Part shown: positions 1 to 8,076 of the stretch, in pieces
Position numbering within the stretch: position 1 is the first letter of the stretch
How the letters are laid out: the number at the start of each line of letters is the position of its first letter
From: Roseiarcus sp963794655
GTDB taxonomy: Bacteria > Pseudomonadota > Alphaproteobacteria > Rhizobiales > Beijerinckiaceae
Assembly: GCA_963794655.1 (NCBI GenBank)
Contig: CAWCEV010000008.1
Location: 1,178,001-1,242,000, forward strand
Direction of reading: 5' to 3'
DNA: 64,000 bases
Translations under genes and position numbers: made by a program
The notes under the pieces: model-generated
Databases searched by the model: none
What the model saw: the letters and a program-made list of their open reading frames with translations, nothing else
Told to the model about the DNA's origin: nothing

Positions 1-797
1 CAGATGGTCGGCCGCCGCTTCGTCCTCGTTACAGAGATAGCGCACATGCGCCTCAAATAGCCGTGGCGAAGTCATGCTGGCGCTCGCGCACCGCATCGGC
101 TCATGCCAAGTGTTGAGCAGCATCCTCCCGCCGCTGGCCTCCGGTCCCTTGAATACGCTGGGTTGGCCCGGGGCGAACTCTACCCCGGCAACTAGATCAA
201 GCCTGAGATCTTCCCTCTGCTGCTCCATCAGACCCAGCAGCACCTCGGCGCTCGGGTACCAGACGTGGGCGCGCGTGCTGCCCGCGGTCTCCCGATACCG
301 GACGCCGAACTCATCCTTGACGAGCCGATTGAAATCCTTGTCCAGCTTGACGATTGCGGTGGGCTCGAGCCGGTTGACCCAGCCTGGCGCGCTCGCCCAA
401 TAAACGTACCTCGCGGTCGCCCCTGCGATTGCCGCCTCGACGAGCCTCTCGCACTCGCTTGAGTCCCAGATGGGCAACTCGCCGACCGGTCGCTTCGAGT
501 CGGTCGTGAGGTCCTCCTGCGTCTCCCGTTCAGCACCACCGATGGCCCGCCGAGGATAGAACCCAGAAACCCCATCACGGGATCGCTTCGCGCAGCCTCG
601 AACGCCGCCCTAGTGTCCTCGCTCAGGGGCCCGTTAACGACCACGCCCGGAGGCAAGCGGCGAGCATCGGGCTTCTCCACGTCGTCGCCCGTCAACCCTT
701 GCGTCTTGTTGTCGTCCCTCTCGACCCCAGCCGGCCCAGCCGCATCCTCAACTCTCCCGGACATTCTTCGCGCGCTCAATTCGCCGCTTCCCTTCAT
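1..797 (-). pseudogene. Phage/island-type primase-helicase-like gene, frameshifted and cut by the left edge
   Basis: The gene runs off the left edge. From about 540 down to 1 a minus-strand frame is open and codes a protein that reads like the region ahead of the helicase core in prophage D5/DUF5906-type proteins: an APGWVNRLEP segment, then LLNTWHEP, then RYLCNEDEAAADHL at the edge. The first ~90 residues are in a different frame, starting at ATG 797 (MKGSGELSARR), and that frame degenerates into Arg/Ser-rich sequence past about 530. The simplest reading is one gene with a frameshift near 520-540. The alternative is a separate downstream gene starting at TTG 477-475. The ATG overlaps the stop of the upstream gene by four bases (ATGA), so the two are translationally coupled. 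The family assignment is from motif flavour only. Confidence 0.45.
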
Positions 798-1462
798 TTC
801 AAGTCCGCCAGCGCGGCCCGCAGCTCCTGGCGGTCCTGCTTGCCCCTCTCGATGTCAGCCAATTCCAGCCGCCCGAGCTGAATACCCGCGCCGCCGAACA
901 CCTCCGCCACCCAGCTCGCGAACACCTTGTCGGCTCGCGGCGGCAGATCGCGATAGACGCGCTTGCCCTTATCGGCGACCGGGTCGAAATAGAATGCCGC
1001 GTTGGCTTCCGTCAGCCGCCGCACGCGCCGAGCGAGCTGCGTCCTGAATGCATCGTCGGTGCGGAACTTGCGCTGGTCCATCTCCCACATAACGAACATC
1101 TCGAGGATGCAGACGACCACGTCACGCGCGGGCACGGCGTCGCCGAGTGTGACCACCTCGCGCGCCGCAATGCGCGCCGGGCGGTGCCCCGCTTGGCCCC
1201 GCCTCTCCGCAGCAAGGATGCCCTTGGCGTGATCCCCAAGCTGCGCCCAGGCGTCGTCCAAGCGGCCCCAAGCGGGGCTCTCCGGGTTCTTAGCTATCCG
1301 CGCCTGAACGAGGCGTTGGTAGGATGCGAGTTCGGTCTTCGTGACGGCCCGCTGGTCGACTGCACCCTGGCGACGGAGCCGTCCACGATGAATGTTGCAA
1401 TAGGGGCTGTATCGAGACGAGGCTACAGCTGTGCAACCAGGCGCACGACAGATTCGGGGCAT
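794..1462 (-). CDS. Hypothetical protein with N-terminal CX4C...CX2H zinc-like motif
   Basis: This 222-residue protein begins MPRICRAPGC and carries C5, C10, C22 and H25 in a CX4C-X11-CX2H arrangement, a small treble-clef-like zinc motif common near the N-terminus of phage and island proteins. The rest is mostly helical and charged, with no family I recognise. The gene ends in an ATGA overlap with the primase-like reading frame that follows, so the two form one operon. The pairing suggests a replication or regulatory accessory of a mobile element, which is inference. It has no signal peptide or membrane segment. Confidence 0.6.
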   Translation of the reverse strand: MPRICRAPGCTAVASSRYSPYCNIHRGRLRRQGAVDQRAVTKTELASYQRLVQARIAKNPESPAWGRLDDAWAQLGDHAKGILAAERRGQAGHRPARIAAREVVTLGDAVPARDVVVCILEMFVMWEMDQRKFRTDDAFRTQLARRVRRLTEANAAFYFDPVADKGKRVYRDLPPRADKVFASWVAEVFGGAGIQLGRLELADIERGKQDRQELRAALADLK

Positions 1463-1661
1463 TCAGAACAACGCTTTTTTCGTAGCCGTCCCTTCAGACA
1501 CAGAGACGGAAACAATAAATGACGGAAGGCGGAGGGCGCGCCTTTGCCCGAATCTACCGACCTTGTCCAGTACGGCGAGCCGGGGAATCGAAGTCTCTCC
1601 ATTCGCGATGAGCGCACGAAGGGCGCGGCAGCCGACGCTACGCAACGAGCCACGACCTCAG

Positions 1662-2279
1662 TCACTTCAGCACGAGCTGCTCAAGCTTTCCTTCCCGGCC
1701 ATAGAGATCCATGCGCCAGTTGACCACCAAGTTATTGACATCGACAATTTCAACGGACATCACACCAATAGGCTTGTCCCATATCGCGGTCCGGCCACGA
1801 AAATCGCTGGCGACTACTCGTAGGCAAAGTATCCCCTCTATTTTCGCGGGAAGTTTGTCCTCGTCGGCCCCGAACAAGCTGAAAACATATTCGGATGAAT
1901 GAATGCTTTCCTTGGGTATGACATCGGGCGGCACGCTAATACGACTGAAGGTCGCTTTAGAAATGGGTTGAAGAAATTTCCCTTTACCGTGACACTCATT
2001 CGGCGGAGAGCTTATTAAGCTCTGGAAGTTTCCGTCCTCTACATAGAGTTCAAGGGAATCCAACGCAAAAGGGCGATTCCCAATATTATATAACGCGAGA
2101 TTAAGGACGGCGGCTGATTGTCGTTTCTTGGCGTCTTGCGAATGTAACGAAACAAAACTCGCTGAGGTGACCTTGAATCGGGCGTCCACTGTGACGGTAT
2201 ACTGAAGAACAATCGACACCAGGGATACAATCAAAGCGACAGTCGCGATGCACAGGCTTAGAACGTCCTTTGCTTCCAT
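1662..2279 (-). CDS. Hypothetical single-pass membrane-anchored protein
   Basis: I place the start at the ATG of MEAKDVLSLC (position 2279) because a hydrophobic segment, ATVALIVSLVSIVL, follows directly at about residues 10-30. An upstream in-frame ATG at 2372 would only add a basic, proline-rich leader. The remaining ~170 residues look like a soluble beta-rich domain. It contains a hydrophobic patch, VLNLALYNIGNRPFALDSL, which resembles the Ig-like folds seen in small anchored proteins of unknown role. The local sequence is richer in A/T than the backbone genes, consistent with acquired DNA. It sits alone between the phage-like pair and the resolvase. I can assign no function. Confidence 0.55.
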   Translation of the reverse strand: MEAKDVLSLCIATVALIVSLVSIVLQYTVTVDARFKVTSASFVSLHSQDAKKRQSAAVLNLALYNIGNRPFALDSLELYVEDGNFQSLISSPPNECHGKGKFLQPISKATFSRISVPPDVIPKESIHSSEYVFSLFGADEDKLPAKIEGILCLRVVASDFRGRTAIWDKPIGVMSVEIVDVNNLVVNWRMDLYGREGKLEQLVLK

Positions 2280-2467
2280 ATCGGCGTGCGCTCCCTTGCC
2301 GCAGACTTCTGGGTAATTCTGCCCCGGGGCGGGTCGCCCGCGATAGTGCCGCGGCCTCCTTTTTCCGCCCATGCGCGCGGACGCAACGGCCCGCGGTCGG
2401 GCATCTGTGCTTTCAGGCCGCCGTTTGGAGGTGGACTGTGATGGGGGCTGCGCGTTTTGTCAAAGAA

Positions 2468-3106
2468 CTACATCCCCCATTCGGCTAGCATCGCCTCCGC
2501 CTTCTCGGGATTGTCCTGAACCCGGTAGACGACCTGTCGGGACACACGGGCAGCCTCGGCAATCGAGGTCGGACCGACGTCCTGAGCGAGCATATCGCGG
2601 ATTAGGCCCAACTGTTCCCGGTCAAAGCTCGGCTTCCGCCCGCGATAGCTGCGTGGCTCGATGGCTTTCGCATAGGCTATGCCAGCCTTCTGAGCTTCCT
2701 TCGTGGCCTCGGCTTGTGCTTCTGCGGTAGCCGCCATGAAGGCGATCAGCGCGTCCCTGACGGCCTTCTGCATAGGGTCCTTGGTGGCTCCGTCGAACGT
2801 GAGCCCATTGATTACCGTCTTGATTACGATGCCCCGCCTCATGAACTCCCGGATGATATCGGTCACATCGGCGTAGTTCCGGCCGAGCCGGTCGACCCAG
2901 CGCACTACCAGCGTGTCCCCCGACCGCAGCATATCGAACAGCCGCTTGCCCTGCGGCCTCTCGGCGAGCGCAGTGCGGACGCCCGAGACGCCATCATCAG
3001 CGACGACCTCATTGATCTTGAACCCCGCCAGCCGAGCCTGCGCGGCTTGATGCTCGATCGTTTGGTCGCTCGTTGAGACGCGGGCATAGAAGATGATCTT
3101 GGACAC
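2468..3106 (-). CDS. Serine recombinase (resolvase/invertase family)
   Basis: This 212-residue protein has the compact architecture of Tn3-type resolvases and DNA invertases. The N-terminal catalytic domain begins MSKIIFYARVSTSDQ, with the nucleophilic serine at residue 11. Family motifs DDGVSG and WVDRLGRN follow, then the long E-helix and a C-terminal helix-turn-helix (about residues 175-200, TSIAEAARVSRQVVYR). Members cut and religate DNA through a phosphoserine link, either resolving cointegrates or inverting segments. A res-like array of GTCCGTA boxes lies directly upstream (3129-3197), where a resolvase site would be. No transposase is visible in the window, so it may belong to an element continuing to the left or be a remnant. 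Confidence 0.9.
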   Translation of the reverse strand: MSKIIFYARVSTSDQTIEHQAAQARLAGFKINEVVADDGVSGVRTALAERPQGKRLFDMLRSGDTLVVRWVDRLGRNYADVTDIIREFMRRGIVIKTVINGLTFDGATKDPMQKAVRDALIAFMAATAEAQAEATKEAQKAGIAYAKAIEPRSYRGRKPSFDREQLGLIRDMLAQDVGPTSIAEAARVSRQVVYRVQDNPEKAEAMLAEWGM

Positions 3107-3128
3107 TATGGGCCTCCTGGCTGCCGAC

Positions 3129-3197
3129 CGGACGATGTCCGTACGGGTGGTGTCCGCATAGTATGACGTCCGTAGACTTAGATCAACCCTTACGGAC
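3129..3197. promoter_or_regulatory. Candidate res / recombinase-binding site array
   Basis: GTCCGTA-like boxes occur at 3137-3143, 3152-3158 (GTCCGCA) and 3168-3174, with the inverted copy TACGGAC at 3191-3197. An extra CGGAC at 3129-3133 faces the first box. The 3168-3197 pair forms a 30-bp dyad, close to the 28-bp crossover site I of Tn3-family res sites. The other boxes could be accessory subsites or autoregulatory operators. The array begins about 20 bp upstream of the resolvase start codon. Confidence 0.55.
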
Positions 3198-3364
3198 GAT
3201 CGGCAATTTCGTATTGAGAATGTTCGTTAGGGCATACCACAGCGGTCATCGCTGTCGGTTGCCGTGCTTTCACCAGGACGCGCCCAGTCGCACGACCGAA
3301 TCCTTTCGGCATGCGATACGGTGCGACCCGGGAGTTGCGGGTCTGGATCAGTGCCGCCACCCCC

Positions 3365-3380
3365 GGGGGGGGGGGGGGGG
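3365..3380. repeat. G16 homopolymer preceded by C5
   Basis: Sixteen consecutive G residues follow five C residues (3360-3364). It is the longest homopolymer I see in the window. It lies in the gap between the divergent resolvase and NMP-kinase genes, about 195 bp upstream of the latter. Tracts of this kind are slippage-prone in replication and also in sequencing, so the exact length is uncertain. Confidence 0.9.
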
Positions 3381-3574
3381 AACCTCGCGAGTCGGCAGGC
3401 GCTGACACGCTCCCATCAATTTGCATCAAAATATTTCGCGGTCCCGAACTAGGGCTCGCGCGGCCGGCATTCGACGGACTAGGAGAGAGAGAGAAGATCA
3501 AGTATATCCGAGATCGAGCTGTGCGTTAGAGCGAAAATTAATTTTCAAGCCGCAATACGGTAGGCGGGGTAGCC

Positions 3575-4141
3575 TTGACACTCGTGACACTCTTTGGCCG
3601 GCCGGGAGCCGGCAAGTCGACGGTGGGCGACGAGCTGGCCGCGCGATACGGTTTCTTGCACCTTGCGCTTGGAGCCATGCTCAAGAACCCTGACACAGTC
3701 CGGGAAATTGGAATCGACCCGCTGGAGATGGAGCAGGCGATCGCCAGCGGCCGAACTGTCACAAGCCCGAAACTCTACCCGTGGCTCGACGAGCAGATCC
3801 GAGGCAACAATGCAGTTGTCATCGATGGCTACCCCAGGGCGGCTAACGCTGCGACCCCGTTCGCCGCGCTCGTCCACTCGCTTCCCCCCACCAGAGACGT
3901 ATTCGCATTTGTGATGACCTGCTCGACGGCCGTCACTCATCCGCGGCTCAAGATAAGGGGCAGAGCCGACGACGACGATCGCATTCTCCGCCGTGACAAC
4001 GAGTTCGAAACGGTTCAATTGCCGCTCGTCGCAATGCTGCCCCCCAGGGTACGGCGCGTAGACTTTGACGCATCCCGCCAGCCACCGCAGGTCTTCACAG
4101 ACGTTGAGAGCGCCTTGGGTCTGGCAAGGCAAGGCAGTTAG
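3575..4141 (+). CDS. Adenylate-kinase-like nucleoside monophosphate kinase
   Basis: Walker A GRPGAGKST sits at residues 8-16. The family motif DGYPR is at 84-88, and an Arg/Asp-rich LID-like segment (RGRADDDDRILRR) is at about 128-140. These are hallmarks of adenylate kinase and related NMP kinases, which transfer phosphate from ATP to a nucleoside monophosphate. At 188 residues it is slightly short for adenylate kinase and lacks a zinc LID. The start is TTG 3575 or, equally well, GTG 3584 (MTLFGRPGAGKS). The stop TAG is followed with no spacing by the GTG start of the HEAT-RDD gene, so the two are cotranscribed and probably coupled. It is unlikely to be the housekeeping adk, which normally sits in the ribosomal protein operon. 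The substrate is unknown. Confidence 0.75.
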   Translation: MTLVTLFGRPGAGKSTVGDELAARYGFLHLALGAMLKNPDTVREIGIDPLEMEQAIASGRTVTSPKLYPWLDEQIRGNNAVVIDGYPRAANAATPFAALVHSLPPTRDVFAFVMTCSTAVTHPRLKIRGRADDDDRILRRDNEFETVQLPLVAMLPPRVRRVDFDASRQPPQVFTDVESALGLARQGS

Positions 4142-5851
4142 GTGGCGAGAGGCCCCAGACGACCCCCGGCGAGGGCAGAGACCACTTACGTCATCGAGAT
4201 GATGCTCGCTTCATCCGACACCGAGCAGGTTAAGACGGGTCTCCAGCGCGCCTGCGAAATTCTTGAGAGCGGGCAGGCATTTATCAACTACGACTTCCTG
4301 AAAATGAGCCTCGCCGCGCATCTGAAGTCACCCGAACTCCGCGTGCGCCGCTGGGCCTATAAGTTGGTCGCGCTGTTGAAGGACCCGGAATATCTAGGCC
4401 AGCTCGAGGCCGCCCTGCTCGGCTTCGAGAACGACCCGGAGAACCGCGGGTGGGCGTCCGCGGCGTTCTCCGGTCTCGCCGACGAGGGTCGAAAGGCACG
4501 GCTCATCACGCGGCTGAATGACTACCGCGGCACCTCGCTCGAACTGGCCGCGAGGTTGTACGCGAGGGGCGAGCCGGCTCGCGACGATCTCGACCTTAGC
4601 GTCTGGGAGCGGGAGCCGCTGGCGCGCAAGTGGCTGTGCTTGCTATGTGGCTACGCCCGGGACGCCCCGAGGACAATTGATCAGCGTTTCGGCGATCTAG
4701 ATCTCGTCCGCAACTCGATCGGCGACGACGACGCTGAGGTGGTTGAGTATAGCATCTGGGCCGAACATCGGCACCCCGACGGTTCGTACCGCCACCTGCT
4801 GCGAAGGCCGGACGAGCTTCTCGCGTTCCCGAATGTGCGGCGGTGGGTATACCGGCTGCTGACGAAGGATGCTCGAGCAGCGAGAAGCAACCTCGATCTA
4901 CTCATCGAGACGATGAATGCAGCGCGCGAGACATCAGATGTCGCGCGCGAGGGGCTTGCGCTGGGCTTGGCGAAGCTCCACGTGAACGAATTGAGAAATG
5001 ACACGATAGATTGGTTCTCGAACGAGGCCAGTCCCCGGGTAAGGCTCGCGCTTGTCGACCACATTGCGCTATTGGCCAATGCGCACGACGATGCCTTGGC
5101 GCGCGACGTGTTGAAAGCGGCTTACTGGGATGGGCCCGCGCATCTGCTCGGGGCGAAGATACGGTCGGTGGCCAAGCCTGACTGGGGGCTGTCGCAATCC
5201 GGCCTCGCCGCGCCGGCTCCAAGACTGTTAGAGCCGCCGGCCAAAGCCGGCGCCTGTGGCCGTGCCTTCGAAGCAGACGGACCGGGCGAGCAACTGGCGC
5301 TCGCGGCGGCGACGATCGGGGTTTCGGGCTCGTCACCCGGAGCACCTAGCACCGAAATGGCCGCAGCCGCGCCGCAAGGCGACTGGCGGCGAGGCTACTA
5401 TTGGGGGGTCTTCTGGAAACGAGGCCTCGCGCTCTTCCTCGACTATCTCCTGTCCGGCGTCGTGACGGTGGCGGTGCTGTTGGCCGTCGACGGGTCGACC
5501 GACAATTCCGACAACTCGGGCTCGCCCGGAGCGATCGTCGTTTTTCTGGTCTTCTTCTATGGGGCGTGTCCCTACTTCGAGTCGAAATGGGGCGCGACGC
5601 CTGGCAAGATGATCATAGGCTTGCAGATAACTGACAAAGACGGCGATCGCCTGTCGTTCCGCCGGGCGTTCGTCAGGAACTTCTTCCGGTCGATCAGCGT
5701 CTACCTCTACTGCTTCATCATTCCGGCCATCTATCAATTCTCCCGCTTCAAGCAGACGCGGAAACTGTTCCACGACGAGTGGTCGCACACCGTGATCGGC
5801 GAGCGGCTGAGGAAGCCGAAAGCCAATCCCGCCGCCGTTCCGGCCGAGTGA
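4142..5851 (+). CDS. HEAT-like repeat protein fused to a C-terminal RDD membrane domain
   Basis: This 569-residue protein starts at GTG 4142, directly after the stop of the kinase gene. Residues ~15-350 are a run of amphipathic helices resembling HEAT/ARM repeats. A low-complexity Ala/Pro/Gly linker (~350-415) leads to an RDD-family membrane domain (~420-556). That domain shows FWKRGLALFLDYLL, ATPGKMIIGLQITDKDG and three hydrophobic segments, ending in HDEWSHTVIGE. RDD proteins are small integral membrane proteins, some of them transport-associated. HEAT repeats usually bind proteins. The fusion suggests a cytoplasmic scaffold or sensor tethered to the inner membrane, working with the upstream kinase. 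I know of no characterised protein with this layout. A role in defence or stress is inferred only from the island setting. Confidence 0.7.
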   Translation: MARGPRRPPARAETTYVIEMMLASSDTEQVKTGLQRACEILESGQAFINYDFLKMSLAAHLKSPELRVRRWAYKLVALLKDPEYLGQLEAALLGFENDPENRGWASAAFSGLADEGRKARLITRLNDYRGTSLELAARLYARGEPARDDLDLSVWEREPLARKWLCLLCGYARDAPRTIDQRFGDLDLVRNSIGDDDAEVVEYSIWAEHRHPDGSYRHLLRRPDELLAFPNVRRWVYRLLTKDARAARSNLDLLIETMNAARETSDVAREGLALGLAKLHVNELRNDTIDWFSNEASPRVRLALVDHIALLANAHDDALARDVLKAAYWDGPAHLLGAKIRSVAKPDWGLSQSGLAAPAPRLLEPPAKAGACGRAFEADGPGEQLALAAATIGVSGSSPGAPSTEMAAAAPQGDWRRGYYWGVFWKRGLALFLDYLLSGVVTVAVLLAVDGSTDNSDNSGSPGAIVVFLVFFYGACPYFESKWGATPGKMIIGLQITDKDGDRLSFRRAFVRNFFRSISVYLYCFIIPAIYQFSRFKQTRKLFHDEWSHTVIGERLRKPKANPAAVPAE

Positions 5852-5885
5852 CGGGCGCGCTGCGCGCTTCCCGGCTTGGGTTTTC
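5852..5885 (+). terminator. Probable intrinsic terminator of the kinase/HEAT-RDD operon
   Basis: Just after the stop codon, GGGCGCGC and GCGC..CCC can pair around a short TGC loop with an imperfect stem. The sequence after it ends in TTTTCTT. The stem is not perfect, so the call is moderate. Confidence 0.45.
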
Positions 5886-6176
5886 TTGGCTTCGGGGCGG
5901 TTTCAGGCCGAACGACCCGTTGGCGCGGGTTGGATTCTCTTGGATTGGCTTGGATTCTCTCGTCCAAATCGTGACTTTTCAATCGCTTGCGCGCAGCGAA
6001 GCCGGGAGACTATCTTTCCCGCGCCTGGCCATTGCGCAAGCCGCAGAGCGGCGGCTCCGGTTTGTCGCGCGGAATGTCAGAATTGGCATGCCGAGCAGAT
6101 TAAGCCAAATTCTGATTTTCCGCAAGCATTCGTTCCGCCAGCCGTTTCCTCGCCTCAAACCAAGACAAAGCGGCCC
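5886..6176. other. Gap between island and obgE; no gene seen
   Basis: This ~290-bp region separates the convergent HEAT-RDD gene and obgE. It has a short tandem-like run of TTGGATT words near 5930-5960 and no open frame resembling a protein. It is the likely location of the island's right boundary, but I could not identify an attachment-site repeat. Confidence 0.5.
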
Positions 6177-7256
6177 TCAGATCGACGGCGCCCACTGCGC
6201 CGGTCCGGCGCTCGCCTGCGATTCGTCGGCGCCGCGCGCCTCGATCGCCGCCATTGTCGCCCGCAGGACCTCGGTCACGCCGAGCCGCGTCGCGGTCGAC
6301 AGGAGGAGCGGCCTTGCCCGTTTCTCGGCTGGCGCGAGCGGCGGACCGAAGCTCCGCATCGCCCGTTTGAGACGCTCGAGCTGCTTCTCGCGCGTCTCTT
6401 CGTCCACCGCGTCGACCTTCGAAAGCGCGACGATCTCGGCCTTTTCGTCGAGCCCCGCGCCATAGGCTGCAAGCTCGCGGCGCACCGTCCGGTAGTCGGC
6501 GCCGGCGTTCGCGCCCGTCGCGTCGACGAGATGCACGAGCGCGCCCGACCGCTCGACATGGCCAAGGAAGCGGTCGCCGAGGCCAAGGCCCTCGTGCGCG
6601 CCCTCGATGAGGCCGGGGATATCGGCCAGAACGAAGTCTCTCCCGTCGATCTTGACCACGCCGAGGCCCGGATGGAGCGTCGTGAACGGATAATCGGCGA
6701 TCTTGGGCTTGGCGGCCGAGACCGCCGCGAGAAAGGTCGATTTTCCCGCGTTGGGCAGGCCGATCAGTCCGGCGTCGGCGATCAGCTTCATCCGCAGGAT
6801 CAGGGTGCGCTCGATTCCTTCCTGGCCCGGATTGGCGCGGCGCGGGGCGCGGTTGGTCGAGGTGGTGAAATGCGCGTTGCCGAAGCCGCCATTGCCGCCC
6901 GCGGCGACGACGACGCGCTGGCCAACTTGGGTGAGATCGGCGAGGAGCGCGCCGCTTTCCTCGTCGAGGACCTGGGTTCCGACCGGAACATTCAGCACTA
7001 CGTCGGCACCTCTCGCGCCGGCGCGATTGCGGCCCATTCCGTGCACGCCCGTCTTGGCCTTGAAGTGCTGCTGATAGCGAAAGTCGATCAGCGTGTTGAG
7101 GCCGGCGGCGCATTCGACCACGACATCGCCGCCCCGCCCGCCGTCGCCGCCGTCCGGGCCGCCAAACTCGATGAATTTCTCGCGCCGGAACGAGACCGAA
7201 CCCGCCCCGCCATCGCCGGAGCGAACATAGACCCGCGCCTGGTCGAGAAACTTCAT
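6177..7256 (-). CDS. obgE: GTPase Obg/CgtA
   Basis: This 359-residue protein starts at MKFLDQARVYVRSGDGG (ATG 7256). The frame is open further upstream, but only the Obg fold is conserved. The glycine-rich Obg domain occupies residues ~1-158 (GGPDGGDGGRGGDV, GGNGGFGNAHF). The G domain follows with G1 GLPNAGKS, switch I YPFTTL and G3 DIPGLIEGA. Obg GTPases bind the 50S subunit and couple ribosome maturation to (p)ppGpp and cell-cycle status. The genes upstream on the same strand, rplU, rpmA and a GNAT, are the usual neighbours. Beyond its 3' end the expected proline-synthesis gene is absent and the accessory island begins. Confidence 0.96.
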   Translation of the reverse strand: MKFLDQARVYVRSGDGGAGSVSFRREKFIEFGGPDGGDGGRGGDVVVECAAGLNTLIDFRYQQHFKAKTGVHGMGRNRAGARGADVVLNVPVGTQVLDEESGALLADLTQVGQRVVVAAGGNGGFGNAHFTTSTNRAPRRANPGQEGIERTLILRMKLIADAGLIGLPNAGKSTFLAAVSAAKPKIADYPFTTLHPGLGVVKIDGRDFVLADIPGLIEGAHEGLGLGDRFLGHVERSGALVHLVDATGANAGADYRTVRRELAAYGAGLDEKAEIVALSKVDAVDEETREKQLERLKRAMRSFGPPLAPAEKRARPLLLSTATRLGVTEVLRATMAAIEARGADESQASAGPAQWAPSI

Positions 7257-7269
7257 CGCCGCGAGCCCG

Positions 7270-7881
7270 TCATGACGCGCGCGCCAGGTCGGCCGCGACC
7301 GCGCGGCGCTGGCCGGCGGACCCAGCCCAATCGGCGCGGGAGACGCGGAAGCTGTGGCACTCGACCATGCCCCCGCGCGCCGGCGCGCCCTTGAGCCCGG
7401 TGCTCGCCAAGGTGAAGCCGCACTTCTCGAGCACCGCGCGCGAGGGCTCGTTCTCGGTTCGCACACTGGCGAGAATTTCGACCGCGGGTGTGAGCGTAAA
7501 CCCGACGTCGATCATCGCCAGCGCCGCCTCGGTTGCGAGGCCCTTGCCCCAGTCGCCGGGCGCCAGAACATAGCCGAGCTCGAGCCGGTCCTTGCCGCGC
7601 GATTCGAGGCTGATCGAGCCGACCGCGTCGCGCTTGCCCCTAATTGGGGTCATGACCAGGGTCAGGTCCCGGCCTGAGGCGTTGGCCTCCCGCGCCGCGT
7701 AGACGAACCGCTCGGCCGACCCTTGCGGATAGGGGTGGGGGATACGCGCGGTGTAGCGGGCGACTTCCCATTGGCTGCAAAATTTATGGATCGCCGCCGC
7801 GTCGCAGATTCTCGGCCAGCGCAGCCAAAGCCGCGGCGTCTCGACGCGGAACACATCGTCTCTGGCAAGATCGGGGAACAT
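7270..7881 (-). CDS. GNAT-family N-acetyltransferase (RimJ/RimL-like)
   Basis: The protein is 203 residues from MFPDLARDDVFRVETPRLWLR. The 'ETPRLWLR' opening and the acetyl-CoA loop region (YVLAPGDWGKGLATEAALAM) are typical of RimJ/RimL-type GNAT acetyltransferases acting on protein N-termini or small amines. The C-terminal 'ASVRTENEPSRAVLEKCGF' strand-helix is also canonical. It lies between rpmA and obgE, a conserved position in Rhizobiales. A strong terminator (7923-7955) separates it from rpmA, so it may be transcribed with obgE from its own promoter. The stop is 13 bp from the obgE start. Confidence 0.85.
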   Translation of the reverse strand: MFPDLARDDVFRVETPRLWLRWPRICDAAAIHKFCSQWEVARYTARIPHPYPQGSAERFVYAAREANASGRDLTLVMTPIRGKRDAVGSISLESRGKDRLELGYVLAPGDWGKGLATEAALAMIDVGFTLTPAVEILASVRTENEPSRAVLEKCGFTLASTGLKGAPARGGMVECHSFRVSRADWAGSAGQRRAVAADLARAS

Positions 7882-7915
7882 GGTCTCTCCGGTCAGCACC
7901 CCAAAACGCGGGGTC

Positions 7916-7955
7916 AAAAACGACGAAGGGGATGCAGCGACCGCATCCCCTTCGT
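7916..7955 (-). terminator. Strong intrinsic terminator after rplU-rpmA
   Basis: A perfect 13-bp inverted repeat has arms 7923-7935 and 7943-7955 with a 7-nt loop. On the minus strand it is followed by a run of five T (7916-7920). It lies 121 bp downstream of the rpmA stop and is the clearest terminator in the window. Confidence 0.85.
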
Positions 7956-8076
7956 AAGCTTCGCTTACCGGACGAATGAGCAGGCTCTTGGCCTTAAATC
8001 TCATCTCGAATTTTCTGTCTTCGAGAACGTCCGCGGGGCTTGTCGCCGAAGCGGGGTTCTCGTCTTGCTCCCCGCT

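Larger units (their letters stand above)
3107..3574. other. Divergent intergenic region of the island
   Basis: This 468-bp gap separates the resolvase (minus) from the NMP-kinase operon (plus). It contains the res-like box array and the G16 tract. Its right part, after about 3400, is purine-rich (GAGAGAGAGA near 3483-3492) with A/T-rich patches that could hold the operon promoter. I see no convincing -35/-10 pair and no credible gene. Confidence 0.7.

Noticed and set aside
5930..5965. TTGGATT tandem words as an island attachment site
   Set aside because: Too short and irregular; a similar low-complexity run appears at 62222-62246 with no mobile gene adjacent.
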